Of a stretch of DNA of 64,000 nucleotides, positions 16,907 to 25,882 are shown piece by piece. The DNA is from Catellatospora methionotrophica. GTDB taxonomy: Bacteria > Actinomycetota > Actinomycetes > Mycobacteriales > Micromonosporaceae. Within the stretch, counting starts at the first letter, position 1. Each line of letters begins with the position of its first letter. The position numbers and the translations under genes were made by a program. The stretch lies in contig NZ_JAAOTJ010000018.1 of NCBI RefSeq assembly GCF_011297335.1, positions 89,157 to 153,156 on the forward strand. Direction: 5' to 3'. The notes below the pieces were generated by a model. The model saw only the letters and a program-made list of their open reading frames with translations. It had not been told where the DNA came from and made no database searches.

Positions 16907-17785
16907 ATGCCTACTCCCCTGATCGATGCGACCTCGGCGGGCACCTTTACGCTCGGCGACCTGACCGTCAACCGGATCGGCTTCGGCGCGATGCGCCTGC
17001 CCGGCGGTGAGAACTACGGCTACGGCTCGGCCAGCGACCGCGACCGGGTCATCGGCGTGCTGCGGCAGGCCGTCGCGCTCGGCGTGAACCACATCGACAC
17101 CGCCGCGTTCTACTTCTCGCCGCTGCGCTCGGCCAACGAGCTGATCAACCGGGCGCTGGCCCCGTACGCCGGCGGGCTCGTCATCGCCGCGAAGGTCGGG
17201 CCCGGCCGTGATCCGTCCGGCGACTGGCTGCCGCTGGCCCGGCCGGACCAGCTGCGCGGGCAGGTCGAGGAGAACCTGCGCCAGCTCGGCCGCGACCACC
17301 TGGACCTGGTGTACCTGCGCCAGCACGGCCTGGAGTCGGTCGCCGAGCACTTCGGCGCACTGGCCGAGCTGCGCGACGCCGGGCTGATCCGGCACCTGGG
17401 CCTGTCCAACATCCGCCCCCAGCACCTGGCCCAGGCGCAGGCCGTCGCACCGGTGGTGAGCGTGCAGAACCCGTACGGCGTCGACACCCGCCGGATGCAC
17501 GACGGCCTCGTGCGGACCTGCGGCGAGCAGGGCGTCGCGTTCGTGCCGTTCTTCTCGGTCGCGGGCGAGGGCAGGGAGTCCGGCGGCGTCGCCCGCAACG
17601 ACGCCGTGCAGGCCATAGCGCAGGCACACGGCGCGACGGCGGCGCAGGTGCGGATCGCATGGACGCTCAGCCGCGGGCCGCACACGCTGGCCATACCCGG
17701 CACCGGCAACCCGGACCACCTGGTGGAGAACATCGCCGCCGGAGCGCTGCGCCTGTCGGCGCAGGAGCTGGCGTCCCTGGAGTAG
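16907..17785 (+). CDS. Aldo/keto reductase
   Basis: A 292-residue NADPH-dependent oxidoreductase with the (beta/alpha)8 barrel of the aldo/keto reductase family. The catalytic tetrad is visible: Asp and Tyr in HIDTAAFYFSP (residues about 63-73), Lys in VIAAKVG (about 92-98) and His in YLRQHG (about 134-139). The cofactor part lies in AWTLSRGPHTLAIPGTGNPDHL near 250-271. The start is the ATG at 16907, without a strong ribosome binding site; an upstream GTG at 16874 is less likely. Substrate unknown. Confidence 0.92.
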   Translation: MPTPLIDATSAGTFTLGDLTVNRIGFGAMRLPGGENYGYGSASDRDRVIGVLRQAVALGVNHIDTAAFYFSPLRSANELINRALAPYAGGLVIAAKVGPGRDPSGDWLPLARPDQLRGQVEENLRQLGRDHLDLVYLRQHGLESVAEHFGALAELRDAGLIRHLGLSNIRPQHLAQAQAVAPVVSVQNPYGVDTRRMHDGLVRTCGEQGVAFVPFFSVAGEGRESGGVARNDAVQAIAQAHGATAAQVRIAWTLSRGPHTLAIPGTGNPDHLVENIAAGALRLSAQELASLE

Positions 17786-17841
17786 CGGCAATCCGGCCAT
17801 CGTCCTGTTCGTTCATTCCACGGGGGAAGGAACCACATACC

Positions 17842-19101
17842 TTGACGACCATCACCCGCCCGCCCGCCGCCCCTGTCCCGAACCGATCCTGGCCGGTCGA
17901 GCGGGGGCTGATCCCGGCTCGCGGCCCGCAGCGCGTGATCGCGCTGGCGACCTTCGTCAACATGGTCGGCACCGGCGTCTTCATGACCAGCGCCGCACTG
18001 TTCTTCACCCGCTCGGTGGGGCTGCCGCTGACCAAGGTCGCCCTGGGCATGGGAGCCGCGGCACTGGTCGGCATGCTGGCCGGGATGCCGGTCGGGCACC
18101 TGGCCGACCGGCGCGGACCGCGCGAGATCTACCTGATCACCCTGATCGTGCGGGCCGTGTCCATGGCGTCGTTGGTCTTCGTGCACACGTTCTGGTTGTT
18201 CGTCGTGGTGGTCTGCCTGACCCAGCTGGCCAACTCCGCGGGCGGCGCGGCGCGCGGCCCGCTGGTGCGTGGGTTCGGCGGCACGAACCTGACCGAGTTC
18301 CGGTCGTACCTGCGCTCGGTCGCCAACCTCGCCGGGTGCTGCGGTGCGCTGGCGGCGGGCATGGCCGTGCAGCTGGACACACGTGGGGCGTACCTGGCGC
18401 TGGTGCTGGGCAACGCGCTGAGCTTCGTGGCCTGCGCGGCCGTCATCACACGGCTGCCCGCGCTGCCGCCGGTTCCGGCACCGGCTGAGGCGGGGCGCTG
18501 GGTCGTGCTCAGGGACCGGCCCTATCTCGTGGTCACCGCGCTCGACGCGGTCATGTCGATCCAGGGTCAGGTGCTGGTGTTCGCGCTGCCGTTGTGGATC
18601 ACGTTGCACACCGACGCGCCGCGCTGGTTCATCGGCGTCGCCGTCGCGGTGAACACCGCCCTGGTGGCGGCGCTGCAGGTCAGGGCGAGCCGGGGCATCG
18701 ACACCGGCCTGGCCGCCGGTCGTGCGCTGCGCCGCTCGGGGCTGGCGTTCCTGGTCGGCATGGCGTTGATGGCGGCGACGGCGGGCCTGCCCGGCTGGGT
18801 GGCCGTGGCGCTGCTGACGGTCGGGATCGCCGCGCACACCGTCGGCGAGCTGTGGCACGCGGCGGCTTCGCTGGAGCTGCAGTTCCGGCTCGCCCCGGCG
18901 CACGCCCAGGGTCAGTACACGGGCGTGTCGGGGTTCGGCACGGGGCTGGCGAACGTGGTCGCGCCGACGGTGCTCGGCCTGCTCTGCGTCACCTGGGGCG
19001 CACCCGGCTGGCTGCTCATGGGCGCGGTGTTCGTCGTGGTGGGACTGCTTTCGCCGCTGGTGGTGCGGTGGGCTGAGCGGACCAGGCTGTACGCCGTGTA
19101 G
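17842..19101 (+). CDS. MFS transporter
   Basis: A 419-residue inner-membrane protein with about twelve hydrophobic segments and the MFS loop motif GHLADRRGPR after helix 2 (residues about 85-95). The best start is TTG at 17842, nine bases after GGGGGAAGGAA; the longer frame upstream crosses the reductase gene end. It is most like drug/proton antiporters. A perfect 10-base hairpin follows the gene. Confidence 0.88.
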   Translation: MTTITRPPAAPVPNRSWPVERGLIPARGPQRVIALATFVNMVGTGVFMTSAALFFTRSVGLPLTKVALGMGAAALVGMLAGMPVGHLADRRGPREIYLITLIVRAVSMASLVFVHTFWLFVVVVCLTQLANSAGGAARGPLVRGFGGTNLTEFRSYLRSVANLAGCCGALAAGMAVQLDTRGAYLALVLGNALSFVACAAVITRLPALPPVPAPAEAGRWVVLRDRPYLVVTALDAVMSIQGQVLVFALPLWITLHTDAPRWFIGVAVAVNTALVAALQVRASRGIDTGLAAGRALRRSGLAFLVGMALMAATAGLPGWVAVALLTVGIAAHTVGELWHAAASLELQFRLAPAHAQGQYTGVSGFGTGLANVVAPTVLGLLCVTWGAPGWLLMGAVFVVVGLLSPLVVRWAERTRLYAV

Positions 19102-19117
19102 GACCTCGGCCGTGGCG

Positions 19118-19144
19118 GGTGGCCTGGTTACGTTCCAGGCCACC
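19118..19144 (+). terminator. Hairpin after the MFS gene
   Basis: GGTGGCCTGG (19118-19127) pairs perfectly with CCAGGCCACC (19135-19144) over loop TTACGTT, 16 bases after the stop codon. No T-run. Confidence 0.7.
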
Positions 19145-19259
19145 CGGCACGGTCTGACCTCGACCGGGAGTGGGCATCAGGGTCCACATCCGACGGACTG
19201 GGATATTGGCATCCGTCCACCCATAGACATTGACAGTAAACCTTCCTAATAATGACGCC

Positions 19260-20657
19260 ATGCCGAACTCCTCTCGAACGCTGCGCCGCTCGGCGCGCTG
19301 GGCGGTCGCCATCGCCACCAGCGCCGCGGCCACCCTCGCGGTCGCGGTCGTGTCCATGCCGAGCGGCCAGGCCGCCCCGGCCCCGGCCGCCGCGCTCGCC
19401 GCCTGCTCCGCCCCGGCCTGGGCCGAGGGCAACACCTACACCGTCGGCACGCAGGTCACCTACAACGGGCGGCTGTACCGCGCCCTGGTGACCCACACCG
19501 CCCACGTGGGCGCCGGCTGGAACCCTGCCGCGACCCCCTCGCTCTGGACCGACCTGGGCGTCTGTGACGGCAACCCGCCGTCGCCGAGCGCGTCGGCCTC
19601 CCCGTCGCGCCCGCCGTCGCCGTCCGCGTCGCCCTCGCGGCCGCCGTCGCCGTCCCCGTCGGTGTCGCCCCCGCCGTCGCCGTCGACCTCCCCCGGCGGC
19701 ACCACCTGCGCCGTGAAGTCCCGCCCGAGCGGCAAGGTGCTGCACGGGTACTGGGAGAACTGGGACGGCTCGTCCAACGGCGTGCACCCGCCGTTCGGCT
19801 GGACGCCGATCACCGACGCGCGCATCCGCCAGCACGGATACAACGTGATCAACGCGGCGTTCCCGGTCATCCGGTCCGACGGCACGGTGCTGTGGGAGGA
19901 CGGCATGGACGCGGGCGTGAAGGTCGCCACTCCGGCGGAGATGTGCGCGGCCAAGGCCGCGGGCCTGACCATCCTGATGTCGATCGGCGGCGCGACCGCC
20001 GGTATCGACCTCAGCTCGTCGACGGTCGCCGACCGGTTCGTGGCCACGGTGGTGCCGCTGCTCAAGAAGTACAACTTCGACGGCATCGACATCGACATCG
20101 AGACCGGCCTCACCGGCAGCGGCAACATCAACACGCTGTCGACCTCGCAGGCCAACCTGATCCGCATCATCGACGGTGTGCTGGCGCAGATGCCGTCCAA
20201 CTTCGGCCTGACGATGGCCCCGGAGACGGCGTACGTCACCGGCGGCAGCGTCGTCTACGGCTCGATCTGGGGCTCGTACCTGCCGATCATCAAGAAGTAC
20301 GCCGACAACGGCCGCCTGTGGTGGCTGAACATGCAGTACTACAACGGCAGCATGTACGGCTGCTCCGGTGACTCGTACTCGGCCGGCACCGTGCAGGGCT
20401 TCGTCGCGCAGACGACCTGCCTCAACAACGGCCTGGTCATCCAAGGCACGACCATCCGGGTGCCGTACGACAAGCAGGTCCCGGGTCTGCCCGCGCAGGT
20501 CGGCGCGGGCGGCGGCTACATGTCGACGTCGCTGGTGTCGCAGTCGTGGAACAGCTTCAACGGCCAGCTCAAGGGCCTGATGACCTGGTCTATCAACTGG
20601 GACGGGTCGAAGAACTGGACCTTCGGCGACAACGTGAAGTCGCTGCAGGGCCGCTGA
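19260..20657 (+). CDS. Secreted GH18 chitinase with chitin-binding module
   Basis: A 465-residue extracellular chitinase (endo-hydrolysis of beta-1,4 N-acetylglucosamine polymers). Residues 1-38 are a signal peptide. A CBM5/12-type module spans about 49-102 (PAWAEGNTYTVGTQVTYNG, then SLWTDLG). A Pro/Ser repeat linker follows to about 147, and a GH18 barrel fills the rest. The catalytic motif DGIDIDIE ends in acid E281, with D274, D277 and D279 all present. The ATG at 19260 is preferred over that at 19230, which lies in the A/T-rich promoter region. I saw no clear DasR-type site. A bidirectional hairpin follows. Confidence 0.94.
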   Translation: MPNSSRTLRRSARWAVAIATSAAATLAVAVVSMPSGQAAPAPAAALAACSAPAWAEGNTYTVGTQVTYNGRLYRALVTHTAHVGAGWNPAATPSLWTDLGVCDGNPPSPSASASPSRPPSPSASPSRPPSPSPSVSPPPSPSTSPGGTTCAVKSRPSGKVLHGYWENWDGSSNGVHPPFGWTPITDARIRQHGYNVINAAFPVIRSDGTVLWEDGMDAGVKVATPAEMCAAKAAGLTILMSIGGATAGIDLSSSTVADRFVATVVPLLKKYNFDGIDIDIETGLTGSGNINTLSTSQANLIRIIDGVLAQMPSNFGLTMAPETAYVTGGSVVYGSIWGSYLPIIKKYADNGRLWWLNMQYYNGSMYGCSGDSYSAGTVQGFVAQTTCLNNGLVIQGTTIRVPYDKQVPGLPAQVGAGGGYMSTSLVSQSWNSFNGQLKGLMTWSINWDGSKNWTFGDNVKSLQGR

Positions 20658-20672
20658 CCTCACCCGATCCAG

Positions 20673-20709
20673 GGCTCCGTCCCCGCGGCACCGCGGCGGG
20701 GACGGGGCC
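20673..20709. terminator. Hairpin between convergent chitinase and GNAT genes
   Basis: GGCTCCGTCCCCG pairs with CGGGGACGGGGCC (20697-20709) with one mismatch; the inner CGG/CCG also pairs. It lies between two convergent genes, so it probably serves both. Confidence 0.65.
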
Positions 20710-20714
20710 CTCCG

Positions 20715-21131
20715 TCATCCCCGGTACGGCCCGACCCGGTACATGCCGGTCATCGCCGGGTCCCTGCGGTAGCCGAACGTCTTGTACAGCCGCGTCGAGT
20801 CCCCCGCCGCGAACAGGCCCACGAACGAGCGCGGCCCCGCCTGCGTGGCGATCCACCGCTCCAGCGCCGTGACGATGGCCCGGCCGACCCCCCGTCCCTG
20901 GTGCGCGGGCAGCACGGCGATGTCGTGCAGGTAGAAGTAGATCGCGCCGTCGCCCAGCACCCGCCCGACCCCGACGACCTCGCCGCCGTGCACCGCGACG
21001 ACGGCGTGCCGGGTGCGTTCCAGCGACAGCGGCAAAGCGTCCAGGTCGTACGCGTGCTGCCAGCCCACCGCGCTGGTCACCGCGATGAACTCGGCGAGCG
21101 TCGGCAGCCGGTCGATCACTTCATAGGACAC
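20715..21131 (-). CDS. GNAT family N-acetyltransferase
   Basis: A 138-residue acetyltransferase of the GNAT fold. The acetyl-CoA binding loop is QGRGVGRAIV (motif A, after the strand YLHDIAVLP), followed by the FVGLFAAGDSTRLYKTFGY segment typical of motif B. The GTG at 21131 gives the usual domain length; a GTG at 21176 would add 15 residues but runs through a TATGTA/CATATG patch that looks like promoter. Substrate unknown. Confidence 0.82.
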   Translation of the reverse strand: MSYEVIDRLPTLAEFIAVTSAVGWQHAYDLDALPLSLERTRHAVVAVHGGEVVGVGRVLGDGAIYFYLHDIAVLPAHQGRGVGRAIVTALERWIATQAGPRSFVGLFAAGDSTRLYKTFGYRRDPAMTGMYRVGPYRG

Positions 21132-21189
21132 GGGCCGCGACTCTAGCCGACATATGCGTACATAACAGGTCGCCACTCCGCGGCAGCGC

Positions 21190-21846
21190 TCACCCCGGCG
21201 GGCGCAGCCCGTGCTCGCGGGCCAGGATCGCGGCCTGCACCCGGCTGCGCAGCCCGAGCTTGGCCAGGATGCGGCTGACGTGGGTCTTCACCGTCGCCTC
21301 GGCCATGGCCAGCGCCTGGGCCGCCTCGACGTTGGACATGCCCGCACCCAGGCAGCCGAGCACCTCCTGCTCCCGACCGGTCAGGGTGTCCAGGTCCGGG
21401 GCGGCGGCCGGGTCGGTCCACTGCGGCGCGGCCAGGAACCGGTCCAGCAGCCGCCGTGTCGCGGCGGGCGCGATGATCGCGTCACCGCGCGCGACCGTAC
21501 GCACCGCGTCGGCCAGCGCCCCCGCCTCGATGTCCTTGAGCAGGAACCCGGCCGCCCCGGCCCGCAGGCCGCCGAAGACGTACTCGTCGAGGTCGAACGT
21601 CGTCAGGATCAGCACCTGGGCCAGCCGCTGCGCGACGATCTGCCGGGTCGCGGCGATGCCGTCGAGCACCGGCATGCGCACGTCGAGCAGGGCCACGTCG
21701 GGGCGCTCGCGGCGGCACAGCTCGACGGCCTGCGCGCCGTCGGCCGCCTGGCCGACGACCTCGATGTCGGGATGCGTACGCAGGATCAGCACGATGCCCG
21801 AGCGCACCGCGGGCTGGTCGTCGGCGACCACCACCCGGATCGTCAT
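21190..21846 (-). CDS. NarL/LuxR-type response regulator
   Basis: A 218-residue response regulator, a paralogue of the one at 11011-11667. Receiver domain with D9/D10, phospho-acceptor D55 (ALLDVRMPV) and a Lys in FLLKDI; LuxR helix-turn-helix at about 150-212 (TGREQEVLGCLGAGMSNVEA...VKTHVSRI). It overlaps the upstream kinase gene by ATGA. Its targets are not evident from the neighbours. Confidence 0.94.
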   Translation of the reverse strand: MTIRVVVADDQPAVRSGIVLILRTHPDIEVVGQAADGAQAVELCRRERPDVALLDVRMPVLDGIAATRQIVAQRLAQVLILTTFDLDEYVFGGLRAGAAGFLLKDIEAGALADAVRTVARGDAIIAPAATRRLLDRFLAAPQWTDPAAAPDLDTLTGREQEVLGCLGAGMSNVEAAQALAMAEATVKTHVSRILAKLGLRSRVQAAILAREHGLRPPG

Positions 21847-23039
21847 ACGCCAGCCTCCTCGGTGTGGCGCACGGGCAGCGACGCGCGCAGCCGCCAGCGA
21901 CCGTCCTCGGCCCCGGCGGTCAGTGTGCCGTCCAGCAGCGCCGCGCGTTCCCGCATGCCGATCAGGCCGTGCCCGCTGCCGGTGCTCGCCGCGTCGGGCC
22001 GCAGCGCGTTGTCGGTCTCGATCAGGACCCGGTCGCCGTCGACGTCGACGTTCAGCACGACCGCACCCGTCCCGTGCTTCCAGGCGTTGGTCAGGCTCTC
22101 CCGCACGATCCGGTGCGCGGCGAAGTCGACACTGACCGGCAGCACCCGGTCGAGGCCGGCGGTGTGCAGGTCGACGGCGAGCCCGTCGGCCCGCGCCTGC
22201 GCGACCAGCTGCGGCAGCGACGCCAGCCCCGGGCGGGTGGCCGGATCGTCGCTGCCGCCGTCCTCGCGCAGCAGGCCGATCATCTGCCGCATCTCGGCCA
22301 GCCCCGACACGCTGCTCTGCCGGATCTGCTCGACGGCTTGGCGTACCAGCTGGGGGCTGGGATCGGGCGCCGACAGCACCGCGGTGGCGTGGATGGCGAT
22401 GGCGCTGAGCTGGTTGGCGACCACGTCGTGCAGCTCGCGGGCCATCCGGGCGCGCTCGTCGGCGACGGCCTGGCGGCGTTCCCATGCGGCCAGCCGGGCC
22501 GTCTGTTCGGCCCGCAGCCGCTGCACGCGCGCCTGGTCGCGGTACTGCCGCACGCTGATGCCGGTGAGCGTCGGCAGTACCGCGACCAGCGCCACCACCA
22601 GGCCGAGCACCACACCGCGCCAGTCGCCGGCCGCGACCACGCCCACCGCCGCGGCCAGCACCGAGGCGGCCACCGAGCCGATCAGGTTCGCCCGCCACAG
22701 CCACGGCCTGCCGTAGACGCACGCGTCGTAGACGACCTGTGTGAAGATCAGCGCGGTGCCGAGCGAGCCGCCCAGCAGCGTGTCGGCGGCCAGCGCGACC
22801 AGGCCGATCGCCTCGCCGGTGCCCGGCGCGACCCGCCGCAGCAGGCAGCAGCCCGCCATCACCGCCAGCGGCACCAGCAGCACCCAGTGCGGCACGCCGG
22901 ACCACAGGCTCGCGCCGAGGAACATGCGCCAGCCGCCGGCCGCGTACAGGACCAGCCCGCCCAGGAACGAGACCAGGCTGATGACCAGGTCGGTGCGCCA
23001 GGAGGGCCAGCGTGCGGTCACCCCATGATCACAGCACAC
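21843..23039 (-). CDS. Sensor histidine kinase (HPK7/DesK-like)
   Basis: A kinase of up to 398 residues with about five membrane segments in residues 17-160, a short coiled linker at 165-190, the phospho-acceptor H204 (ARMARELHDVVANQLS) and a HATPase domain at about 300-385 (GSGHGLIGMRERA). A GTG at 23021 (giving MTARWPSW) is an equally possible start and would remove six residues. No large sensory domain is present, so an envelope signal is likely. It forms an operon with the response regulator downstream. Confidence 0.92.
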   Translation of the reverse strand: MCCDHGVTARWPSWRTDLVISLVSFLGGLVLYAAGGWRMFLGASLWSGVPHWVLLVPLAVMAGCCLLRRVAPGTGEAIGLVALAADTLLGGSLGTALIFTQVVYDACVYGRPWLWRANLIGSVAASVLAAAVGVVAAGDWRGVVLGLVVALVAVLPTLTGISVRQYRDQARVQRLRAEQTARLAAWERRQAVADERARMARELHDVVANQLSAIAIHATAVLSAPDPSPQLVRQAVEQIRQSSVSGLAEMRQMIGLLREDGGSDDPATRPGLASLPQLVAQARADGLAVDLHTAGLDRVLPVSVDFAAHRIVRESLTNAWKHGTGAVVLNVDVDGDRVLIETDNALRPDAASTGSGHGLIGMRERAALLDGTLTAGAEDGRWRLRASLPVRHTEEAGV

Positions 23040-23153
23040 CGGGACGGCCGCGCACGACCGGCCGGTGGCGGAGGCCGCCTACATCCTTCGGCGTACGCCG
23101 GGTTCGTGCCGCGCGCCGAGGCGGGCCGCCCCGGGGCCGGACATGATCGGATC

Positions 23154-23717
23154 ATGTTGCTGGTCGTCATCGCCGCCTGCGAGGTCGGTTTCTGGGTCAT
23201 CCTCGGCGCCGGGCTCGCCGCCCGCTACCTGCTGCGCTGGCAGCGCGTGTCGACGGTGCTGCTGGTCGGGGTGCCGGTCACCGACCTGGTCCTGCTCGGC
23301 GCGACCGCCCTCGACCTGTCGCGCGGAGCGACGGCCACCTGGGCGCACGGGCTCGCCGCGGCCTACCTGGGCTTCTCGGTGGCGTTCGGCCCGTCGATGG
23401 TCCGCTGGGCCGACGTACGTTTCGCCCACCGCTTCGCGGGCGGCCCCGCGCCGGTGCCCGCACCTCGCTACGGCGCGGCCCGCACCCGCCACGAGTGGCG
23501 CGAATGGGTCAAGGCCCTGATCGCGTGGGCCATCGCGGTGGCCCTGCTCGGCGCGGCGATCCTGGTCGTCGGCGACGCCGCGCGCACCGCGGAGCTGCAG
23601 GGCTGGATCGGGCGGCTCAGCATCGTCCTCGGCGTCTGGCTGGTCGGCTGGCCCGTCTACTACACCGTGTTCCCCAAACGCGACCCGGCTCTGCGCGACG
23701 GCAGCGCCGTGTCCTAG
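23154..23717 (+). CDS. Integral membrane protein of unknown function
   Basis: A 187-residue protein that I do not recognise. Hydrophobic segments lie at residues about 3-24, 32-53, 58-80, 118-140 and 150-170; a conserved-looking polar loop (MVRWADVRFAHRF) joins the two halves. The ATG at 23154 begins directly in the first segment. The open frame continues far upstream but is antisense to the kinase. No enzymatic motif. Confidence 0.72.
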   Translation: MLLVVIAACEVGFWVILGAGLAARYLLRWQRVSTVLLVGVPVTDLVLLGATALDLSRGATATWAHGLAAAYLGFSVAFGPSMVRWADVRFAHRFAGGPAPVPAPRYGAARTRHEWREWVKALIAWAIAVALLGAAILVVGDAARTAELQGWIGRLSIVLGVWLVGWPVYYTVFPKRDPALRDGSAVS

Positions 23718-23739
23718 CCCGACAACCGGGTTCGGTTTA

Positions 23740-25185
23740 ATGGCAGCCATGACCACGACCCAGCCCGTGAGGCTCAACGGCCGCTACCGCCTGGACGCGC
23801 GGATCGGCGCGGGCGGCATGGGCGAGGTCTGGCGGGCCACCGACGAGCTGCTGGGCCGCACCGTGGCGGTGAAGACGGTGCTGCCGGCGCTCGCCGACGA
23901 CGCCGACTTCGCCCGCCGCTTCCTGGCCGAGGCGCGGTCCATGGCCGGGGTGCACCACCGGGGCGTGGTCGCCATCCACGACCTGTACCACGGCCCCGAG
24001 GGCGCGTTCCTGGTCATGGAGTTCGTCGACGGCGAACCGCTGTCACAGGTGCTGACCCGCTACGGCAGGCTCGCCGCGCCGCCCGCGCTGCACCTGGTCG
24101 GGCAGGCCGCCGACGCGCTGCACGCCGTGCACGGCCGCGGCATCGTGCACCGCGACGTCAAACCCGGCAACATGCTGGTACGCCCCGACGGCACGCTGCT
24201 GCTGACCGATTTCGGCATCGCCCGCCGCGACGGCGCGACCGCGCTGACCGCCACCGGCGCGGTCATCGGCACCCTGTCCTACCTGGCCCCCGAGCAGGTG
24301 CTCGGCCACCCCGCCACGGCCCGCAGCGACGTGTACGCCCTCGGCGTGGTCGCCTACGAGTGCCTGAGCGGAAGGCGGCCGTTCACCGCCGAGAACCCTT
24401 TCGCGGCCGCCATGATGCGCCTGAGCCAGGCTCCCCCGCCGCTCGGTCCCGACGTGCCCGCCCCCGTCGTCGCCCTGGTGGAACGGGCCCTGGCGGTCGA
24501 GCCGGGCGACCGCTGGGCGTCGGCCGCCGCGTTCGGCAGCGCGATCGCGCAGGTAGCCGCAGCGCTGCGCGGCGTCCCCGCGCCGTCGCCGGACGCGGCA
24601 GCACCGACGGTCGTGCAGCCGCGCACCCCGCTGTCTGCGACCCTCGTCGAACCGGGCCGCAACACCCCGACGCCCACCACGCCCCATCCGGGCGGCTCCG
24701 CAGTCGCCACACCGCATCAGGGCGGAGCGACGCAGGCCACCGTCCTCACCCCGCGGCCGGGCAGCGCCCCGCAGTTCGCCCCGGGCCCCGCGCAAGGTGC
24801 GCTGCCCGTGCCGCCCGGGTTCCGGTCGCGCGACGGCCACTACGTGCCGGTGGAGCCGATGTGCTGGGGTGGCCTGGTCATCCCCGGCGGGCTCGGGCGG
24901 ACGCCGCGCCGGTACCCGCCGCACGAGGAGCACTACTGGGAGACCTTCGCCGCGGCGGAACTGCCCGAGGAGGCGGTTTACCTGCGCCAGGAGGAACTGC
25001 TCGGGCATCGGGTGGTGGCCGCCGTGTGCAACGCGCGGGTGCTGGCCTCGTGCAGCCGCGACCCTGCCCGGACGGTCGGGTGGGAACTGGAGCCGTGGCC
25101 GGTGCAGCTCGGCCGGGACCGCTGGATCTTCCACTGTCTGGCCGGGCCCGGCACGGGCGAATGGCTGGGCAGCCAGTTCGCCTGA
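23740..25185 (+). CDS. Serine/threonine protein kinase, soluble, with extra C-terminal domain
   Basis: A 481-residue Hanks-type kinase. The Gly loop GAGGMGEV (residues 23-30), Lys45 in VAVKTVL, catalytic HRDVKPGN (137-144) and DFGIAR (157-162) are intact, so it should be active. After the kinase domain (to about 285) comes an 80-residue Pro/Thr linker and a C-terminal domain (about 365-481) with several Trp and Cys (MCWGGLVIPGG, HYWETF, WIFHCLAGPG). No membrane helix is visible, unlike the usual PknB type, so it probably acts in the cytoplasm. A second ATG at 23749 is possible. Confidence 0.93.
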   Translation: MAAMTTTQPVRLNGRYRLDARIGAGGMGEVWRATDELLGRTVAVKTVLPALADDADFARRFLAEARSMAGVHHRGVVAIHDLYHGPEGAFLVMEFVDGEPLSQVLTRYGRLAAPPALHLVGQAADALHAVHGRGIVHRDVKPGNMLVRPDGTLLLTDFGIARRDGATALTATGAVIGTLSYLAPEQVLGHPATARSDVYALGVVAYECLSGRRPFTAENPFAAAMMRLSQAPPPLGPDVPAPVVALVERALAVEPGDRWASAAAFGSAIAQVAAALRGVPAPSPDAAAPTVVQPRTPLSATLVEPGRNTPTPTTPHPGGSAVATPHQGGATQATVLTPRPGSAPQFAPGPAQGALPVPPGFRSRDGHYVPVEPMCWGGLVIPGGLGRTPRRYPPHEEHYWETFAAAELPEEAVYLRQEELLGHRVVAAVCNARVLASCSRDPARTVGWELEPWPVQLGRDRWIFHCLAGPGTGEWLGSQFA

Positions 25186-25203
25186 GGCGGCATACTCGTC
25201 GAC

Positions 25204-25863
25204 ATGGGTTCCCTCGCCCGCCGCGGCGCGGTCTTCGCCGGTCTCGCCGCGGCCACCGCGCTCGCCGCGTACGCCCTGCACGACACCAATCTCGACGCCT
25301 GGACCTGGTTCAACTACGACCCGCAGGGCTTCGAGCAGGAACTGTGGGCCTGGCAGACGGCTGCGGCGTTCACCGCCACCTCCGGCACCCTGGCCGCGCA
25401 GCTCAGCGCATTGCTGTTCGGGCGGTTCCTGCGGCGTGACGGCGCGAGCCCGGCCACCGCGCTGGCCGCCGGGCTCGGCCTGGCCCTGACCCAGCTCGCG
25501 GTGGCGGTGCCGATGGCGATGGACCGGCTCAACGGCAAGGGCATGGCGATCGAGATGGCCCGGCACGGGCACCCGTTCGACCCTGCGCTGTGGCGGCAGC
25601 CGGTAGTGGTGACGGCAGCCGTGGCCGCCGCGCTGAGCTGCCTGGCCTGGTCGCTCATCGGGTATGGCATCGGCCGCCGCACCGGTCGGGTGGTGCACGC
25701 GGTCCTGGCGGCGCTCGCCGTGTCGCTGTACGTCCTGGTGCTGAGCGCGTTCTTCGGCACCGGGCCATGGTGGGCGCCGGCCGTGCTCGCGTTCGCTCTG
25801 GGCCTGGTCGCGTCGCTGCTGTCGCGGGGTGCGTCCACGCGGGCTGCCGCCGCGACAACCTGA
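25204..25863 (+). CDS. Membrane protein of unknown function
   Basis: A 219-residue protein, not recognised. About five hydrophobic segments (residues about 8-25, 58-80, 85-108, 135-160 and 165-205, the last probably two). A polar loop at 25-55 (LHDTNLDAWTWFNYDPQGF) lies outside or inside the membrane. It starts 18 bases after the kinase stop and may be co-transcribed with it, which makes it a possible partner or substrate (inference only). Confidence 0.72.
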   Translation: MGSLARRGAVFAGLAAATALAAYALHDTNLDAWTWFNYDPQGFEQELWAWQTAAAFTATSGTLAAQLSALLFGRFLRRDGASPATALAAGLGLALTQLAVAVPMAMDRLNGKGMAIEMARHGHPFDPALWRQPVVVTAAVAAALSCLAWSLIGYGIGRRTGRVVHAVLAALAVSLYVLVLSAFFGTGPWWAPAVLAFALGLVASLLSRGASTRAAAATT

Positions 25864-25882
25864 CGTCCGGCCGAAGGAGCCG

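Noticed and set aside
19145..19259. DasR-type operator upstream of the chitinase
   Set aside because: No sequence close to the ACTGGTCTAGACCAGT consensus was found in the leader; only A/T-rich promoter-like sequence.
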